Source: Enterococcus_D sp050529585 (GTDB lineage: Bacteria; Bacillota; Bacilli; Lactobacillales; Enterococcaceae). Taken from it: a stretch of 64,000 nucleotides of DNA. Below are positions 42,172 through 52,086 of the stretch, piece after piece; the first letter of the stretch is position 1; the number at the start of each line of letters is the position of its first letter. Made by a program: the position numbers and the translations under genes. A model generated the notes under the pieces. The model was not told the origin of the DNA. It worked only from the letters and a program-made list of their open reading frames with translations, and ran no database searches. The stretch is from assembly GCF_050529585.1 (NCBI RefSeq), contig NZ_CP172882.1, positions 682,001 to 746,000 on the forward strand. The letters run 5' to 3'.

Positions 42172-43674
42172 ATGAAAGATTTTCAGCTACGTTTTATTAC
42201 AAACAAAGAAACAATTCGTTGGTTAAAAATTTTGAATGCCTTTGAACGGTCTGCAAATCAATCAACAAAAGAGTTGGCATTGCTTACTGCAAGTAGTTCT
42301 CGCACGATCGTGGCTGATATCACAGAGATTAGAGAGAGATTTGCTGGCACTTTTTACATTGAAGCAACGCCTTTTGGATACAATACATTCAAACCTAATG
42401 CAGTTGCTTACCTGGAAAGAAAAAGAGCGTTGCTCACGGATGAACCGTTATTTAAAATGATTGAAGGCATTTTTTATCACGAAATAAAAAGTTTAGGGGA
42501 ATGGTCTGAACAACTGCATATTTCGGAGAGCAGCTTGATACGTTATGTTAAAAATTGTCAAAATGTGTTGACGCCTTATGCAGTCTCACTGTCGTTAAAT
42601 CCTGTCGATTTAATAGGAGATGAAGCGGCAATTCGGTGTTTTTTTCATGACTTTTACTATGAATCCGAGATCACACCGCATACGATTCAACCGTCGGTGG
42701 CTGTTCAGCAGGTAGCCTTTACTTTAAAAAAAGAACATTTTTTTTCAACTTATCCTAGTATTTCTTTAGGAGATTTCATATATACAGTCTATATCACGAT
42801 CGAACGCTATATGAATGGGTCTCAGATTAGTATGAACAGTCATTATTTGCAAAGAATGTATACGCAAGCTTCGTTTCGTTCCTTCGAAACAATCAATCGA
42901 ACGATTGAAGAAAAGATTGGTGTGAAATTACCTGAAACAGAATTATTGTTTTTGTATGTTTTGATGATGAGTCGTCGCTCTTTGATTGATGAAGCAGGAG
43001 AAGCCTTATTCGTTGCTGAGAATCAACCAAATGAGTCAATCACTGAAGCTGCGGCTTTATTTTTGACGGAAATAGAACCAAATAGTCCGAACAAAACACG
43101 AGATTTACTTTTCATTCGGTCTTTTTTTACCACGCTCTATATGAGAGAACAGCTTACACCGGCGGCAAATCAAACGATTGGAGATATTCATGATTCAGTG
43201 GCAGCTAATTTTCCCCAACAACTGGCAAAATATCGTGTTTTTTTTCAAGAATATGGAAAGCAAATCACTGGTGGAAAAACTTCCTATGAAAATTGTGCAG
43301 TATTAATGGTTTTGTATATAGACTCTTTGAAAGAACTGTATTGGGAACAGTTTCGTACGATTGCATTTCTATTGGAAGGAAATGCAATTGTTTGTCAAAA
43401 TATCCAATCAACCGCAATTAGGTATTTAGGCCGATTCCAGACCTTATATTTTCCGAATGCACTAGAACTCGATCATGCTTATATCAAAGAAAATAAGATT
43501 GATTTGGTAGTGACCAATTATAGTGAATATATGGATGACTTATTGGTCGGACAGCCCGCGATACTGTTCCAAGCAATTCCAGATGCCAACGACTGGAACC
43601 GGCTATTACAGGAAATCAATGTCCGAATCAGAGAAAAATTTTTATTAATGAATACATCAAGAACTGATGGATAA
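42172..43674 (+). CDS. Mga-like transcriptional regulator
   Basis: A 500-residue regulator of the Mga/AtxA type. Two N-terminal helix-turn-helix regions are visible (about 20-60, SANQSTKELALLTASSSRTI, and about 105-130, SLGEWSEQLHISESSLIRYV), then long helical PRD-like regions and a C-terminal EIIB-like part with NKIDLVVTNYSEY. ATG 42172 follows AAGGTGAC. Such proteins are phosphorylated by the PTS and link sugar supply to surface or virulence genes. It is alone, 230 bp before the bgl operon, but that operon has its own promoter and antiterminator, so its targets are unknown. Confidence 0.75.
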   Translation: MKDFQLRFITNKETIRWLKILNAFERSANQSTKELALLTASSSRTIVADITEIRERFAGTFYIEATPFGYNTFKPNAVAYLERKRALLTDEPLFKMIEGIFYHEIKSLGEWSEQLHISESSLIRYVKNCQNVLTPYAVSLSLNPVDLIGDEAAIRCFFHDFYYESEITPHTIQPSVAVQQVAFTLKKEHFFSTYPSISLGDFIYTVYITIERYMNGSQISMNSHYLQRMYTQASFRSFETINRTIEEKIGVKLPETELLFLYVLMMSRRSLIDEAGEALFVAENQPNESITEAAALFLTEIEPNSPNKTRDLLFIRSFFTTLYMREQLTPAANQTIGDIHDSVAANFPQQLAKYRVFFQEYGKQITGGKTSYENCAVLMVLYIDSLKELYWEQFRTIAFLLEGNAIVCQNIQSTAIRYLGRFQTLYFPNALELDHAYIKENKIDLVVTNYSEYMDDLLVGQPAILFQAIPDANDWNRLLQEINVRIREKFLLMNTSRTDG

Positions 43675-43750
43675 TCGATTTTTGCAATACAACTTTTTGG
43701 CGGTCATGATTTTTCTTGTGGTTGTGAAAGATGTGTTTATCAAAATCTAT

Positions 43751-43779
43751 TTGACAAGTTTTTTTTGAAGTGCTATGAT
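43751..43779 (+). promoter_or_regulatory. Promoter of the bgl operon
   Basis: Perfect -35 TTGACA (43751-43756), 17-bp spacer, TATGAT (43774-43779). Confidence 0.75.
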
Positions 43780-43824
43780 AGCGATGTAAATGAGATAACG
43801 GTTACAGAAGGGCTGTAACCAAGA

Positions 43825-43886
43825 GGCGTGTTACTGAATAAGCAGGCAAACCTCATATTCTGCCATGGGCGGAGTATGGGGTTTTT
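43825..43886 (+). promoter_or_regulatory. RAT antiterminator overlapping a terminator before bglG
   Basis: The GTGTTACTG...AAGCAGGCAAACCTC segment (43828-43855) is a classic ribonucleic antiterminator bound by LicT/BglG proteins. Its last bases form the left arm of a terminator (43849-43864 with 43868-43883 and a T-run), so binding prevents termination. A small GGTTACA/TGTAACC hairpin (43800-43820) precedes it. Confidence 0.85.
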
Positions 43887-43910
43887 TATGCGTCAATTTT
43901 GGAGGAAACC

Positions 43911-44768
43911 ATGAAAATAAAAAAATTTTTAAATAATAATGTTGTCTTATTGAAAAAAGGCAGCAACGAAATCATTGGCTTTTCGACAGGCATCAGCTTC
44001 AATAAAAAAGTAGGAGATGATGTAGAAGAGCAAGACTTTGAAAAAATCTTTGTGCTTGATACCCATGCGATGTTGGAACATTTCAGCTACCAATTAGGAA
44101 AAACTGATCCACGTTATGTGGCAATCGTGGCAAAAATCGTGGCCTATGCGAAACAAAATTATCAATTGGCTATCAGTGATTATATTTATTTGACGTTGTT
44201 GGATCACATTGATTTTACTGTCCATCGTATCAAACAGCACATGACCTTTCATAGTCCGTTGCAATGGGATGTTAGACGTTTTTATCCCGATGAGTATGCA
44301 ATTGGTGTCTATGCTGTCCAATTATTAGAAAAAGAATTGGCAATCGAAGTGCCGACTGAAGAAGCGATATCGATTGCTTTGCATTTTGTAAATGTTCAAT
44401 CAAAAAAGAAAGACATGACTGTCACGAATAAAATCGCCAAATTTATTGAAGATGTATTGACGATCGTTAAGTATGAGTATAAACAAAATTTTGACGAAAA
44501 CAGTTTTCACTATTCCCGTTTTGTGACACATCTGCATTATTTTGCACAGAACGTGATCAATCATACAATGCCTGGTTATGAAGAATCTTCTTTATATCAA
44601 CAAATCGAAAAGATGTATCCACAGGCTTTTCACTGTGTGTCTAAAATAAAAATCTATATAAAAAATACCTACGATATTACGATTTCAGAAAATGAAGAAA
44701 TATATTTATCCCTCCATATCCAGAAATTGACGGAGCAAGGAGAGAAGGAGAAAAATCATGGATTATAA
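43911..44768 (+). CDS. licT: BglG/LicT-family transcriptional antiterminator
   Basis: A 285-residue RNA-binding antiterminator. Residues 1-56 are the CAT domain that clasps the RAT hairpin (MKIKKFLNNNVVLLKKG), followed by two PTS regulation domains with phosphorylatable His residues (LDHIDFTVHR, ALHFVNVQ, and HLHYFAQNV and SLHIQKL in the second). ATG 43911 follows TGGAGG. When beta-glucosides are present, BglP stops phosphorylating it and it opens the operon through the RAT upstream of its own gene. It overlaps bglP by 11 bp. Confidence 0.88.
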   Translation: MKIKKFLNNNVVLLKKGSNEIIGFSTGISFNKKVGDDVEEQDFEKIFVLDTHAMLEHFSYQLGKTDPRYVAIVAKIVAYAKQNYQLAISDYIYLTLLDHIDFTVHRIKQHMTFHSPLQWDVRRFYPDEYAIGVYAVQLLEKELAIEVPTEEAISIALHFVNVQSKKKDMTVTNKIAKFIEDVLTIVKYEYKQNFDENSFHYSRFVTHLHYFAQNVINHTMPGYEESSLYQQIEKMYPQAFHCVSKIKIYIKNTYDITISENEEIYLSLHIQKLTEQGEKEKNHGL

Positions 44769-46617
44769 ACAATTAGCCAATGATATTTATGAAAAAGTCG
44801 GTGGTGGTAAAAACATTCAGCATGTGACCCATTGTGCCACACGTTTAAGATTTACGTTAGCGGATGACAAAAAAGCCGACAGCGAAGGCATCAAACAATT
44901 AAAAGGTGTTACAGGTCTTGTCCAAGGAAATGGTCAATACCAAGTCATTATTGGTCCAGATGTATCAAGTGTTTATGCGCAATTGCCTGTGACAGAAACG
45001 GCAGCTGATGCGTCTTCAAATAGCAACTCAGTGATTTCCCGTTTATTGGATTTTATTGCCGGCTGTTTCACACCGATGATTGCAATCATTGCTGCTGGGG
45101 GAATGCTCCAAGTTGTCTTATCTTTATTAGAACTTTCGGGTATTTTAGCAGCAACGGATGATACCTATCTAGTTTTATATCAAGTATCACAAGCAGCGTT
45201 CTTTTTTATTCCTATATATTTAGGAAATTCAGTGGCAAAACGGTTGAAAATCGATCCATTCTTGGGTAGTTATGTTGGTGGGATTTTTGTGATGCCAGGA
45301 CTGACGACATTGTTGAGTCAAGAAGGTGGAATCACCTTCTTTGGGATGACTGTACCAAACGTAAGTTACAGTGCGTCCGTTTTGCCTGTCTTACTAACAG
45401 TCTGGTTAATGTCTTATGTATATCGCTTCGCTGATCGCATTTTACCTAATAGTGTGAAGTTTATTTTACGTCCGTTGATCGCGATTATTGTGATCACACC
45501 ATTTGCATTATTATTTGTGGGTCCATTAGGGGTAACAATCGGGAACTATGTATCTCAATTTTTAAATTTTTTGACCAACAACTTTGGGCCGTTGGCTGTA
45601 TTATTTATGGGGGCTTTTGCCCAATTACTGGTTATGACGGGGATGCATACAACTTTGACACCGATTCTTTTGACCTCTTTGGCTTCTTATGGCTATGATG
45701 ATTTGATCGTGCCAGGAATGTTATTAGGGTTGGCAGCTGAAGCAGCAATTTGTTTGGCAGCGGGTATCAAAGCCAAAGATGCAGAATTTAAACAAGTTAG
45801 TTTCTCATCAGCAATCACTGCTTTGATGGGTGTTTCTGAACCTGCCTTATACGGTGTGACATTGCGCCTGAAAAAGCCTATCGTAGGGATGATCTTGGGA
45901 GGGGCAGTCGGTGGACTTTATTTTGGTTTGATGAAAATCAATACGCCAGTTGTCATTGCTTCTTTCGTCGCATTGCCTTCTTATAGCAGTGTATTGCATG
46001 CAACGATTGGTTCTTTGATTACCTTTGCAATTGCCTTTGCCTATACATGGTTTATGGTGAAAGATAGTGATTTCCCCAACAATAACGTAGCACCAGTCAC
46101 AGAACCCGCAGCACCTGAAACCAATGAATCCATCGAAGCAGCGACAGATCAAAGTACTGCTATCGAAAAAATCGTCTTATCTCCATTACAAGGCGCAGTG
46201 ATACCGTTATCTGAAACCAACGATCAAGCGTTCGCTTCTCTTGCATTAGGCAAAGGTGCCGCTGTAAAACCGCAAGATGACACGATTGCAGCACCATTTA
46301 CCGGGAAAGTAACTGCAGTATTTCCGGGTAATCATGCCATCGGGATCACAAGTAATGAGGGTATTGAATTGCTGATCCATATAGGTATCGATACTGTCAA
46401 CATGCAAGGAGATGGCTTTAGCCGTCAGGTCAATGAGGGAGACACCTTTGTGACGGGTCAAGCATTGCTGCATTTTGACTCAGCCAAGATTGCGCTAGCC
46501 GGTTATGAAGATACAGTGATGATCACAGTAACGAATACGATAAACTTTTTGGATGTTGTTGCATTAGCAGCGCATCAAGATGTGCAGGCTGGGGATCAAC
46601 TGCTTGCCGTATTTTAA
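44758..46617 (+). CDS. bglP: PTS beta-glucoside-specific IIBCA transporter
   Basis: A 619-residue PTS permease with fused domains in the order IIB (1-85; Cys26 in THCATRLRF is the phosphorylation site), IIC (about 100-440, roughly ten membrane segments) and IIA (about 475-619; active-site His in IELLIHIGIDTV). It imports aryl-beta-glucosides or cellobiose-like sugars as 6-phosphates and also controls the antiterminator by phosphorylation. It lies between the antiterminator and the phospho-glucosidase. Length and domain order are standard for BglP/BglF. Confidence 0.92.
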   Translation: MDYKQLANDIYEKVGGGKNIQHVTHCATRLRFTLADDKKADSEGIKQLKGVTGLVQGNGQYQVIIGPDVSSVYAQLPVTETAADASSNSNSVISRLLDFIAGCFTPMIAIIAAGGMLQVVLSLLELSGILAATDDTYLVLYQVSQAAFFFIPIYLGNSVAKRLKIDPFLGSYVGGIFVMPGLTTLLSQEGGITFFGMTVPNVSYSASVLPVLLTVWLMSYVYRFADRILPNSVKFILRPLIAIIVITPFALLFVGPLGVTIGNYVSQFLNFLTNNFGPLAVLFMGAFAQLLVMTGMHTTLTPILLTSLASYGYDDLIVPGMLLGLAAEAAICLAAGIKAKDAEFKQVSFSSAITALMGVSEPALYGVTLRLKKPIVGMILGGAVGGLYFGLMKINTPVVIASFVALPSYSSVLHATIGSLITFAIAFAYTWFMVKDSDFPNNNVAPVTEPAAPETNESIEAATDQSTAIEKIVLSPLQGAVIPLSETNDQAFASLALGKGAAVKPQDDTIAAPFTGKVTAVFPGNHAIGITSNEGIELLIHIGIDTVNMQGDGFSRQVNEGDTFVTGQALLHFDSAKIALAGYEDTVMITVTNTINFLDVVALAAHQDVQAGDQLLAVF

Positions 46618-46635
46618 GTAAATGGAAGAGAAAGG

Positions 46636-48087
46636 ATGGATGAGACCAAGATGAATTTTCCAAAAGGTTTTTTATGGGGCGGCGCTTCTGCTGCCAATCA
46701 ATATGAAGGTGGTTATAAAGAGGGGGGGAAAGGTCTGGCTTGTGCCGATTTAATCAGTGGCGGCAGCCATACAACTTCTCGTCAGATCACACCAACGATC
46801 GAAGAAGATCGTTTATATCCAAGTCATGAAGCGACAGATTTTTATCATCATTATGAAGAGGACATCGCGCTTTTCGCTGAAGCTGGGTTTAAAGCATTCC
46901 GGATGTCGATCAACTGGACGCGTATTTTCCCAAATGGGAATGATGAAACACCAAATGAAGAGGGGTTGAATTTTTATGACCGCGTCTTTGATGCTTGCCT
47001 TAAGTATGACATTGAACCCATTGTGACGATTGCCCATTTTGATGTACCAGCGCATTTGAGCAAAGTCTACAATGGTTGGGGTAGTCGAGAAGTGATTGAT
47101 TTTTATACCCGTTATGCGATGGTTTTATTTGAAAGATATCAGAAAAAAGTCAAATACTGGATCACCTTCAATGAAATCAACACAGCAACCTTATCGATCG
47201 GTAATTTTCTTTCATTGGGTTTGCAAGTTGGCGAAGCTTCATTTATTGATCAACCGGACAATATCCAATTGCGTTACCAAGCATTGCATCACCAATTTAT
47301 TGCAAGTGCCAAAGTGGTGGCCTATGCCCATGAACATTATCCTGAGTTGCAGATTGGTTGTATGATTTCTTATATGCCTCGCTATCCTTATACCTGTCAT
47401 CCGAATGACGTCTTGTTGGCGAAACAAGAAGAAAATATGCATTCAAAATTTTGCGGGGATGTACAAGTAACAGGGAAATATCCATACTATGCCAAAAAGT
47501 ATTTTGCTGACAATGGGTTTGACATTGTCTTTGGACCTGATGACGTAGAAATTCTTGCGAAAGGCACAGTCGATTATTATACTTTCAGTTATTATTTGAC
47601 CTTATGTGTGTCTGCGGATGACAATGTGACAAAGAATGGTCATAGCATGATTGGTGGTTCTGGTGTCAACAATCCTTATTTAGAACAGACCGAGTGGAAT
47701 GCCATGATTGATCCTGTGGGCTTGCGGATTGCATTGAACGACATCTATGACCGCTATCAATTGCCATTGATGATCGTTGAAAATGGAATCGGTGTATCCG
47801 AAGAAATTGCTGCTGATGGTCAAATCCATGATCAATACCGTATCGATTATTTACAAAAACATATTGCTGAAATGGCAAAAGCGATTGAAGATGGTGTTGA
47901 TTTGATTGGTTATACGATTTGGAGCGCTGTAGATATCGTCAGTGCATCGACCGGTGAAATGAAAAAACGCTATGGGATTATCTTCGTGGATAAATATGAC
48001 GATGGTACTGGAACTTTAGCCCGCAAGAAAAAAGACAGTTTTTCTTGGTATCAACAAGTGATCAAACACAATGGGCTTGAAGCCTAG
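46636..48087 (+). CDS. bglH: 6-phospho-beta-glucosidase, GH1
   Basis: A cytoplasmic GH1 enzyme that splits the phosphorylated beta-glucosides brought in by BglP into glucose 6-phosphate and aglycone. N-terminal FPKGFLWGGASAANQYEGG, the acid/base motif WITFNEINT and the nucleophile motif LMIVENGIG are intact. Starts at 46636 (483 residues) or 46651 (478); the second has the more usual GH1 beginning, MNFPKGF, and a GGATGGATGAG stretch before it. It ends the operon at a terminator. The GH1 remnant at 11887 is a related but separate gene. Confidence 0.92.
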   Translation: MDETKMNFPKGFLWGGASAANQYEGGYKEGGKGLACADLISGGSHTTSRQITPTIEEDRLYPSHEATDFYHHYEEDIALFAEAGFKAFRMSINWTRIFPNGNDETPNEEGLNFYDRVFDACLKYDIEPIVTIAHFDVPAHLSKVYNGWGSREVIDFYTRYAMVLFERYQKKVKYWITFNEINTATLSIGNFLSLGLQVGEASFIDQPDNIQLRYQALHHQFIASAKVVAYAHEHYPELQIGCMISYMPRYPYTCHPNDVLLAKQEENMHSKFCGDVQVTGKYPYYAKKYFADNGFDIVFGPDDVEILAKGTVDYYTFSYYLTLCVSADDNVTKNGHSMIGGSGVNNPYLEQTEWNAMIDPVGLRIALNDIYDRYQLPLMIVENGIGVSEEIAADGQIHDQYRIDYLQKHIAEMAKAIEDGVDLIGYTIWSAVDIVSASTGEMKKRYGIIFVDKYDDGTGTLARKKKDSFSWYQQVIKHNGLEA

Positions 48088-48103
48088 TCGAGAATAGGAA
48101 GAC

Positions 48104-48136
48104 AAAAAAAGGAACCATTGGATTGGTTCCTTTTTG
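48104..48136 (+). terminator. Terminator after the bgl operon
   Basis: A 10-bp stem (48108-48117 with 48124-48133) with A-run before and T-run after; convergent with the amidohydrolase gene, so probably used from both sides. Confidence 0.8.
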
Positions 48137-48161
48137 TTTTGATATAAAAATTATTCGCAGA

Positions 48162-49760
48162 TTACCCGTTATATACAAACGTACCATCAAAAATTGTTCC
48201 TTTGATCGTTACGTGTAATAACGCCTCTGGAGATAACGGTAAGATGTTTTCAGATAAGATACAAATATCTGCCAATTGACCGATTTGAAGTCCACCGATG
48301 TCTTGGCGGCTCAGTGCTTTGGCAGCTCCTGCGGTATGGGCATAGAGTGCGTCTGCAATGGTGATTTTTTCTGCTGGCATGAGTCCACCTGCAGGCTGAC
48401 CGCTTTTTTCGCTGCGAGACACGGCATAGTATATGGAATCCAATGGCGTCACATCGATGACGACTGGCGTATCTGTGCCAAATGCAAGCGTTGCACCTTG
48501 CTGCAAGAAAGAGCGGAAAGGAAACATTTGTTTTGCCCGTTTTTCCCCTACTTCTTCTTCTAAGGTTTCCCAACCCACCAGCAGGTGACTAGGCTGGACA
48601 GAGAGCACCAATTGATCCTGTGCAACTAATGGTAAATCTGTCGCATCCATCACTTCCAAATGCTCCAAAGTATTGGACTTGCCAGCAGAAAGCGGATGGA
48701 CTGCGGCACTTTCTTGATAATATAGGAGTGCTTGCTGGATCGCTTGATCGCCAATGGTGTGGATCCGCATCGGCCAGTCTTGTTGATTGGCAGCCAAAAT
48801 CAGCTGACGCATCCGTTCCACATCGATCAAAGGCATCCCAACGTCCCCTTCAAAATAAGGGGTTTCGTAACTAGCCTTCAAGTAAGCAGTGTGGGTACTG
48901 GTGACACCGTCAAAGAATTGCTTGACGCCGCCCATTTGGACTTTTTCGGAACGGAATCGTTGATAACATTGTTGCAACATTGTCGTATCTTCCCGCATTG
49001 CAGGGTAGAAAACGGTACGTACAGTGGCTTTGGCTTCCGTTTTGTTATATAAAGCTGGATAGACCAAGTCATCCCAACTTTCCCCAGTCAATGCCACATC
49101 ACCGATTGTTGTGATACCATATTGATTCAGCTGCTGCATATAATCAAGAAAAGCAGCTGGACTCTCAGGCTGAAAGACTTGTAAGACTTCTGCTAAATAA
49201 TGGATAGCGATCGCTTCTAGAAAACACCCTGTCAATCTACCGTTTTCTATCAATGCTTCACCACTGATGCCAAGCGGCAATGTTTCCGGCGTGATGCCAA
49301 GCGCTTCGATGCCACAACTATTTAACCAAATACTATGGGCATCGCCAGCAATCAGCATCACTGGAATATCTGAACAATAATGATCGATACTGGCTTTTGT
49401 CGGGTAGATTTGTTGACCAAAATCACTGCTGAACCAGCCAATGCCGATTTTCCAGCCATGCTTTATAGGGATCGACGGCACTTGACGGGCGATTGCTTCT
49501 TCAGTCAAACCTGTGATATGGGTCAACGCACCTTGATGAAGAAGTGCGGACAAATAGAAATGCACATGTGCATCGATCAGCCCAGGAATGACCATCTGAT
49601 CTTGAACATCAATGATCTCCGTATCAAGCGGCAATTTTTGCGGCAGTTGATCACGTCTCCCGCGATCAATGATTCGATTGTTTTCAATCAGTAAGTAACC
49701 AGCGAAGGTCGTCTGTGTACTGGTATCAAAAATATGATTGGATTGAAGTAACATAGTCAT
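48162..49760 (-). CDS. YtcJ-like metal-dependent amidohydrolase
   Basis: A 532-residue amidohydrolase (amidohydrolase_3 / YtcJ group). Metal-site motifs are IPGLIDAHVHFYLS (first His pair), MRIHTIGDQAI and the late FGTDTPVVIDVTP with its Asp. No signal peptide is present, so it is cytoplasmic. Its ATG touches the stop codon of the potD-like gene (TAAATG), meaning tight translational coupling. The substrate is unknown. The coupling suggests an amide or N-formyl compound delivered by, or related to, the polyamine-binding protein, but no such activity can be shown from sequence. Confidence 0.75.
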   Translation of the reverse strand: MTMLLQSNHIFDTSTQTTFAGYLLIENNRIIDRGRRDQLPQKLPLDTEIIDVQDQMVIPGLIDAHVHFYLSALLHQGALTHITGLTEEAIARQVPSIPIKHGWKIGIGWFSSDFGQQIYPTKASIDHYCSDIPVMLIAGDAHSIWLNSCGIEALGITPETLPLGISGEALIENGRLTGCFLEAIAIHYLAEVLQVFQPESPAAFLDYMQQLNQYGITTIGDVALTGESWDDLVYPALYNKTEAKATVRTVFYPAMREDTTMLQQCYQRFRSEKVQMGGVKQFFDGVTSTHTAYLKASYETPYFEGDVGMPLIDVERMRQLILAANQQDWPMRIHTIGDQAIQQALLYYQESAAVHPLSAGKSNTLEHLEVMDATDLPLVAQDQLVLSVQPSHLLVGWETLEEEVGEKRAKQMFPFRSFLQQGATLAFGTDTPVVIDVTPLDSIYYAVSRSEKSGQPAGGLMPAEKITIADALYAHTAGAAKALSRQDIGGLQIGQLADICILSENILPLSPEALLHVTIKGTIFDGTFVYNG

Positions 49761-50840
49761 TTATAATCCCAACTTCCATTCTAAGAAAAAGTCATTGTAG
49801 TACTCCACGGTTTCTTTGCCTAAATAGGCATAATGTTCCATTAGATCCATGGCGCTCGAATCAGGATAAAAGGCTTTGTCTTCCGTTAATTCACGAGGCA
49901 GCATTTGTTTGGCCGTTTCACTTGGTGTGGCATAGCCGACATACTCAGCATTTTGGGCAGCATTATCGGGGCGCAACATGAAGTTGATGAATGCATAGGC
50001 GCCTGTTTTATTGCCCACCGTTTTTGGGATCGCAAAGTTGTCGGTCCAAATTGCGCCGCCATCATTTGGTACGACATATTCAACCGCAGGATTTTCCGCC
50101 ATTACATAGGCGGCATCACCAGAATAGCCAATGCCGATGGCTGCGTCATGGTTGATCATCAGTGTTTTGATTTCATCAGTTAAAACGGCTTTGACGTTAG
50201 GACGCAAATCATTCAGTTTTTCAACAGCAGCAGCGATTTTATTTGGGTCTTTTTCATTTTGGGAATCACCTAATACTTGTAAAGCAAGTCCTAATGTTTC
50301 CCTAGCACCATCTACCATTAAAAGATCATTTTTGAAAGCTGGGTTCCAAAGGTCAGACCAGCCCTTGATCAAGGTTGGATCGATGTCCTCGGTGTTGACC
50401 ATGATACCGATCGTGCCCCAGAAATAAGGGATAGAGTACCTATTATCAGGATCAAAGGACTGATCCATCAAAAAAGTGGATAAATCTTTGGTACCTGTTA
50501 ATTTGCTGTGATCCAAAGGCAGCAGCAATCCTTCTTCGATCATTTTTGGTATGATCGATTCACTCGGAAAAATCAGATCGTAGCGGGTACCCCCTTGTTT
50601 GACTTTTGTTTCCATTGCTTCATTTGAATCGAATGTATTATAGATAACAGAGTAACCACTCTCATCTTCAAATTTTTTGATTAAATCGGGATCGATATAT
50701 TCTCCCCAATTATAAATGATCAACGTGTTAGGGTCAGAAGAAGATGTCGCCCCTGATTCCTTCGTCAATACAGTCGTTCCCACAAACAATAACGATAAGA
50801 TCCCAACGATCCCACCGAAAAACACCCACAACCTTTTCAA
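49761..50840 (-). CDS. potD: PotD-like polyamine ABC transporter substrate-binding protein
   Basis: A 359-residue extracytoplasmic binding protein of the spermidine/putrescine family: N-terminal membrane segment (WVFFGGIVGILSLLFVGTTV), then LIIYNWGEYIDPDLIKKFE and the PSESIIPKMIEEGLLLPLDH stretch typical of PotD. The start is placed at TTG 50840, after GAAGGA, because PotD proteins begin MKRLW and the longer frame, from TTG 50924, only adds a Lys-rich extension. No Cys lipobox is present. No potA, potB or potC lies beside it, so it must serve a transporter encoded elsewhere. Confidence 0.8.
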   Translation of the reverse strand: MKRLWVFFGGIVGILSLLFVGTTVLTKESGATSSSDPNTLIIYNWGEYIDPDLIKKFEDESGYSVIYNTFDSNEAMETKVKQGGTRYDLIFPSESIIPKMIEEGLLLPLDHSKLTGTKDLSTFLMDQSFDPDNRYSIPYFWGTIGIMVNTEDIDPTLIKGWSDLWNPAFKNDLLMVDGARETLGLALQVLGDSQNEKDPNKIAAAVEKLNDLRPNVKAVLTDEIKTLMINHDAAIGIGYSGDAAYVMAENPAVEYVVPNDGGAIWTDNFAIPKTVGNKTGAYAFINFMLRPDNAAQNAEYVGYATPSETAKQMLPRELTEDKAFYPDSSAMDLMEHYAYLGKETVEYYNDFFLEWKLGL

Positions 50841-51105
50841 TTCATCAATTCCTTCTTTCACTTTGTTTTTGTTTTTCTTGAGTAGATTAGCTGATTTAGA
50901 TAAAAAAGGCAACAAAAAAATCAATGTGAAAAATATCCGCTAAAAAGGCTAGTTTTTTGTTAAAAAACAGCAATGTTTCTCTCATTATCAATCAAATGAT
51001 TTGTCAAAATAATCGTTTATGCCTAAGCTAAAAGAACAAAGGCAAAGAGGAGATGTTTTTCTTTTCATTCTCTTTTTTGCTATTCAATAAGGAGTGGATC
51101 AATCA

Positions 51106-52047
51106 ATGAATACACGGGCAATCGTGATCAACGCTTATGGCGGCAAAGAAGAATTAACAGAGGCAACTGTCCAGCTGCCAGCGTTGGAAGCTGACCAAAT
51201 TTTGGTTAAAACAGCTGCAACGTCTATTAACCCAATCGACTGGAAATTACGTGAAGGTTATTTGAAACAAATGTTTCCCTGGCATTTCCCTATCATTCTG
51301 GGTTGGGATATCGCAGGTGAAGTAGTCGAATTAGGATCAGCTGTGACAACATTCAAAGTTGGTGATGCCATCTATGCACGCCCTGATACAACCCCTTTTG
51401 GCACCTATGCGGATTATGCGATTGTTGATGCAACATTGGCAGCATTAAAACCAGAGAATCAGACCTTTACTGAAGCTGCAGCTGTACCATTGGCTGGTTT
51501 GACAGCTTATCAGGCTTTGTTTGAACATGGGCATCTAGAAGCAGGGGAGAAAGTCTTGATCCATGCTGGTGCTGGGGGTGTGGGCACCTATGCGATCCAA
51601 TTAGCCAAAGCTGCAGGAGCGTATGTCATTACGACTGCAAGTCAACGCAACCATGAATTGTTGCGTTCTTTAGGGGCGGATGAAGTCATTGATTATCATA
51701 CAACTGACTTTGAAACCATATTGACAGATATTGATTTGGTCTTTGATACAATGGGTGGCGAGGTACAACGTAAAAGCTATACAGTGTTGAAACCAAAAGG
51801 TCGGTTGATCACTGTACTAAGTGTTGAAGATGAAGCAGCGGGGAAAGAAAAAGAAATCGTAGCCAAAGCCATTTGGCTTAGAACCAACGGCGAACAGTTG
51901 AAAGAACTCGCGGCATTGATTGAGGCAGAGGAAGTCAAAAGTGTGATCGGTGCGACATTCCCTTTAACTGCACAAGGGATTTATGATGCCCATGCGCTTA
52001 GCGAAACCCACCATGCAGTCGGCAAAATCGTGATCGACAATCAGTGA
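51106..52047 (+). CDS. NADPH:quinone-reductase-like MDR oxidoreductase
   Basis: A 313-residue zinc-free medium-chain dehydrogenase/reductase of the zeta-crystallin group. The GroES-like half contains SINPIDWKLREGYL and GWDIAGEVVELG; the Rossmann half contains VLIHAGAGGVGTYAIQLAKAAGA, with ITTAS after it. Zinc-binding Cys and His residues are absent. It would reduce quinones or enones with NADPH, probably in detoxification. ATG 51106 follows AAGGAGTGG; GTG 51094 lies inside that ribosome site. It heads a group of redox genes running rightwards. Confidence 0.8.
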   Translation: MNTRAIVINAYGGKEELTEATVQLPALEADQILVKTAATSINPIDWKLREGYLKQMFPWHFPIILGWDIAGEVVELGSAVTTFKVGDAIYARPDTTPFGTYADYAIVDATLAALKPENQTFTEAAAVPLAGLTAYQALFEHGHLEAGEKVLIHAGAGGVGTYAIQLAKAAGAYVITTASQRNHELLRSLGADEVIDYHTTDFETILTDIDLVFDTMGGEVQRKSYTVLKPKGRLITVLSVEDEAAGKEKEIVAKAIWLRTNGEQLKELAALIEAEEVKSVIGATFPLTAQGIYDAHALSETHHAVGKIVIDNQ

Positions 52048-52086
52048 GCGTATCTGGCAAAGACAATGAGAAAAGAGGGTTGCGCT

